A DNA stretch of 64,000 nucleotides, taken from the NCBI GenBank assembly GCA_038501195.1, contig JBBPUQ010000008.1, forward strand, positions 1,840,001 through 1,904,000, given 5' to 3'. This DNA comes from Nemania diffusa. Taxonomy: Eukaryota > Ascomycota > Sordariomycetes > Xylariales > Xylariaceae. The notes beneath the pieces are model-generated. The model had not been told where the DNA came from. It searched no databases and saw nothing but the letters and a program-made list of their open reading frames with translations. Each line of letters starts with the position of its first letter. The stretch's first letter is position 1. Positions 62,839 to 64,000 of this stretch are shown one piece after another. Both the position numbers and the translations under genes were made by a program.

Positions 62839-64000
62839 CCTCTCTAATTCTATTTTATTCGGGCATGTTAAGTTTAACTTCTTTATGTGGTGGTAGGTAG
62901 TAGTTTTAACAAGTTATATTAAAAGTAGCTCCTTACTACGAGGAAACTTGCATGCAGTGGTGTTAGGAAGCACTATGCGTGTAAAATTACCGTGTTTTCA
63001 GTGGTATGATAAACTATATTCAATAAAGACTCTGCAATTATTATTAATAGTAAGATTATGTATATATAGGCAGTCAGTCTAGCACGTCTACTGCTCCTAT
63101 ATGTTAAAAAGCTGTAAGAGAAAACCTTACAGGAAAAAAACTGTATAATCGTTGTTATAGACCTCCGTATAGCGCTGCGGCATGTACAAATTATTATTAA
63201 ATATAATGTACCTAAGGTACACTAAAACTCTCACCCAGACTAGAATTATTATTGTATGTAGATGTTCTCTTAGTTGTGGAACTATATCATCTTTTAGAGT
63301 ACGTTCAGTATGTCTTTAAAACAAGAATGCACATCAATGAAATTCGCCTATTATGGAACCTAGGCGCCAGTCGAGCATAGGTTATATATTAAACGTACCG
63401 TTCAATTAGATAGATGTGTTCTATGCAGCCCTCCACGAATCTTTAAGTATGGATTCTTAAGATAGTCGACCAGCGAAGGGGTAAGTAGGTAAAATGCCTC
63501 ATAGTTGAAATGTAATATTTCGAATCGACGGACTGACCCTACTTAGGCTCATTGGCTGTGAAAAGGTCGCCACCTTCTATAGTAATAGGCAGCTATCAAG
63601 GACTAATTAACATAGATAATGCCGAATAGATCTAGGATATGAGAGCGTAAGCAGCAACATGAATATATAGACATACAATCACTGATAGGTAGAATACTTG
63701 ACGAGAAACAGCTGTGTGAACTGTACTCCGTGTCAACATGATATGGAATCGATTCTGACGGCCACCCCTTTTTTAATTCTGTTCACATAAAAGTATAACT
63801 GCTAGTACGGTCTATTGCCTTTGCATATCGCTAGGGGCATGTCGTGAGTCTAGCAGTGCTTGTAATGAGGGCAACTAGGTACATTACAGTAATATCTAGG
63901 TAGAAGCGGGATAAGGCTTCACTTATGCTGATATTATTTCAAGAATATGACTTCTTGATAGAAAGAAAACGCACGGGGTGCATGCCTACTAAGGAAAGGA
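62839..64000. other. AT-rich intergenic tail of the window
   Basis: About 1.15 kb of AT-rich sequence with no supported gene, RNA or defined repeat. Confidence 0.5.

Overview
This window is nuclear DNA from a filamentous ascomycete (Pezizomycotina, most like a Sordariomycete). Genes are split by short spliceosomal introns (about 46 to 210 nt) with GTAAGT-like donors and CTAAC-like branch points. The proteins are typical of filamentous fungi, intergenic spaces are long, and they carry many TAGGTA/TACCTA clusters. All coding models were built by hand from reading frames, splice phases and recognised protein families; no search was run.

Layout: 1-4909 (-) BLM10/PA200 proteasome activator, running off the left edge. 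8278-10239 (-) five-exon MFS transporter of the BSC6-like group. 11399-13282 (-) unknown 627-aa protein. 16011-17401 (+) GPI mannosyltransferase 2 (GPI18/PIG-V). 22507-25413 (+) disordered 968-aa protein. 27897-29503 (+) UDP-galactose transporter. 30493-35156 (+) MER3/HFM1 meiotic helicase with an in-frame TAG before 133 further open codons. 36181-37640 (-) leaderless M4 metallopeptidase. 39675-40172 and 50219-50855: two copies of a terminal-inverted-repeat element. Between them lie an internally deleted cytochrome P450 relic, a PL1 pectate lyase, a PhiA/IgE-binding-like secreted protein and a GH2 beta-galactosidase. 51166-52374 (-) DUF7924-like protein with PD-(D/E)XK-like residues. 56063-58422 (+) ten-exon sugar transporter of the lactose-permease type. 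59161-60314 (-) AHA1 co-chaperone. 62614-62830 (+) tRNA-Pro(TGG) and tRNA-Gly(GCC).

The window mixes housekeeping genes (proteasome, GPI anchor, Golgi sugar transport, Hsp90 co-chaperone, meiotic crossover) with an accessory stretch from about 36 to 58 kb. That stretch is rich in secreted or carbohydrate-related genes: pectin cleavage, galactoside hydrolysis and sugar uptake.

The most notable observation is in the sugar transporter. No single canonical intron joins the last two exons in frame at the conserved boundary. Removing a 66-nt internal intron first rebuilds a perfect GTATGT donor, and a second excision then gives the expected protein. This is the signature of a [D1,2] spliceosomal twin intron (stwintron).
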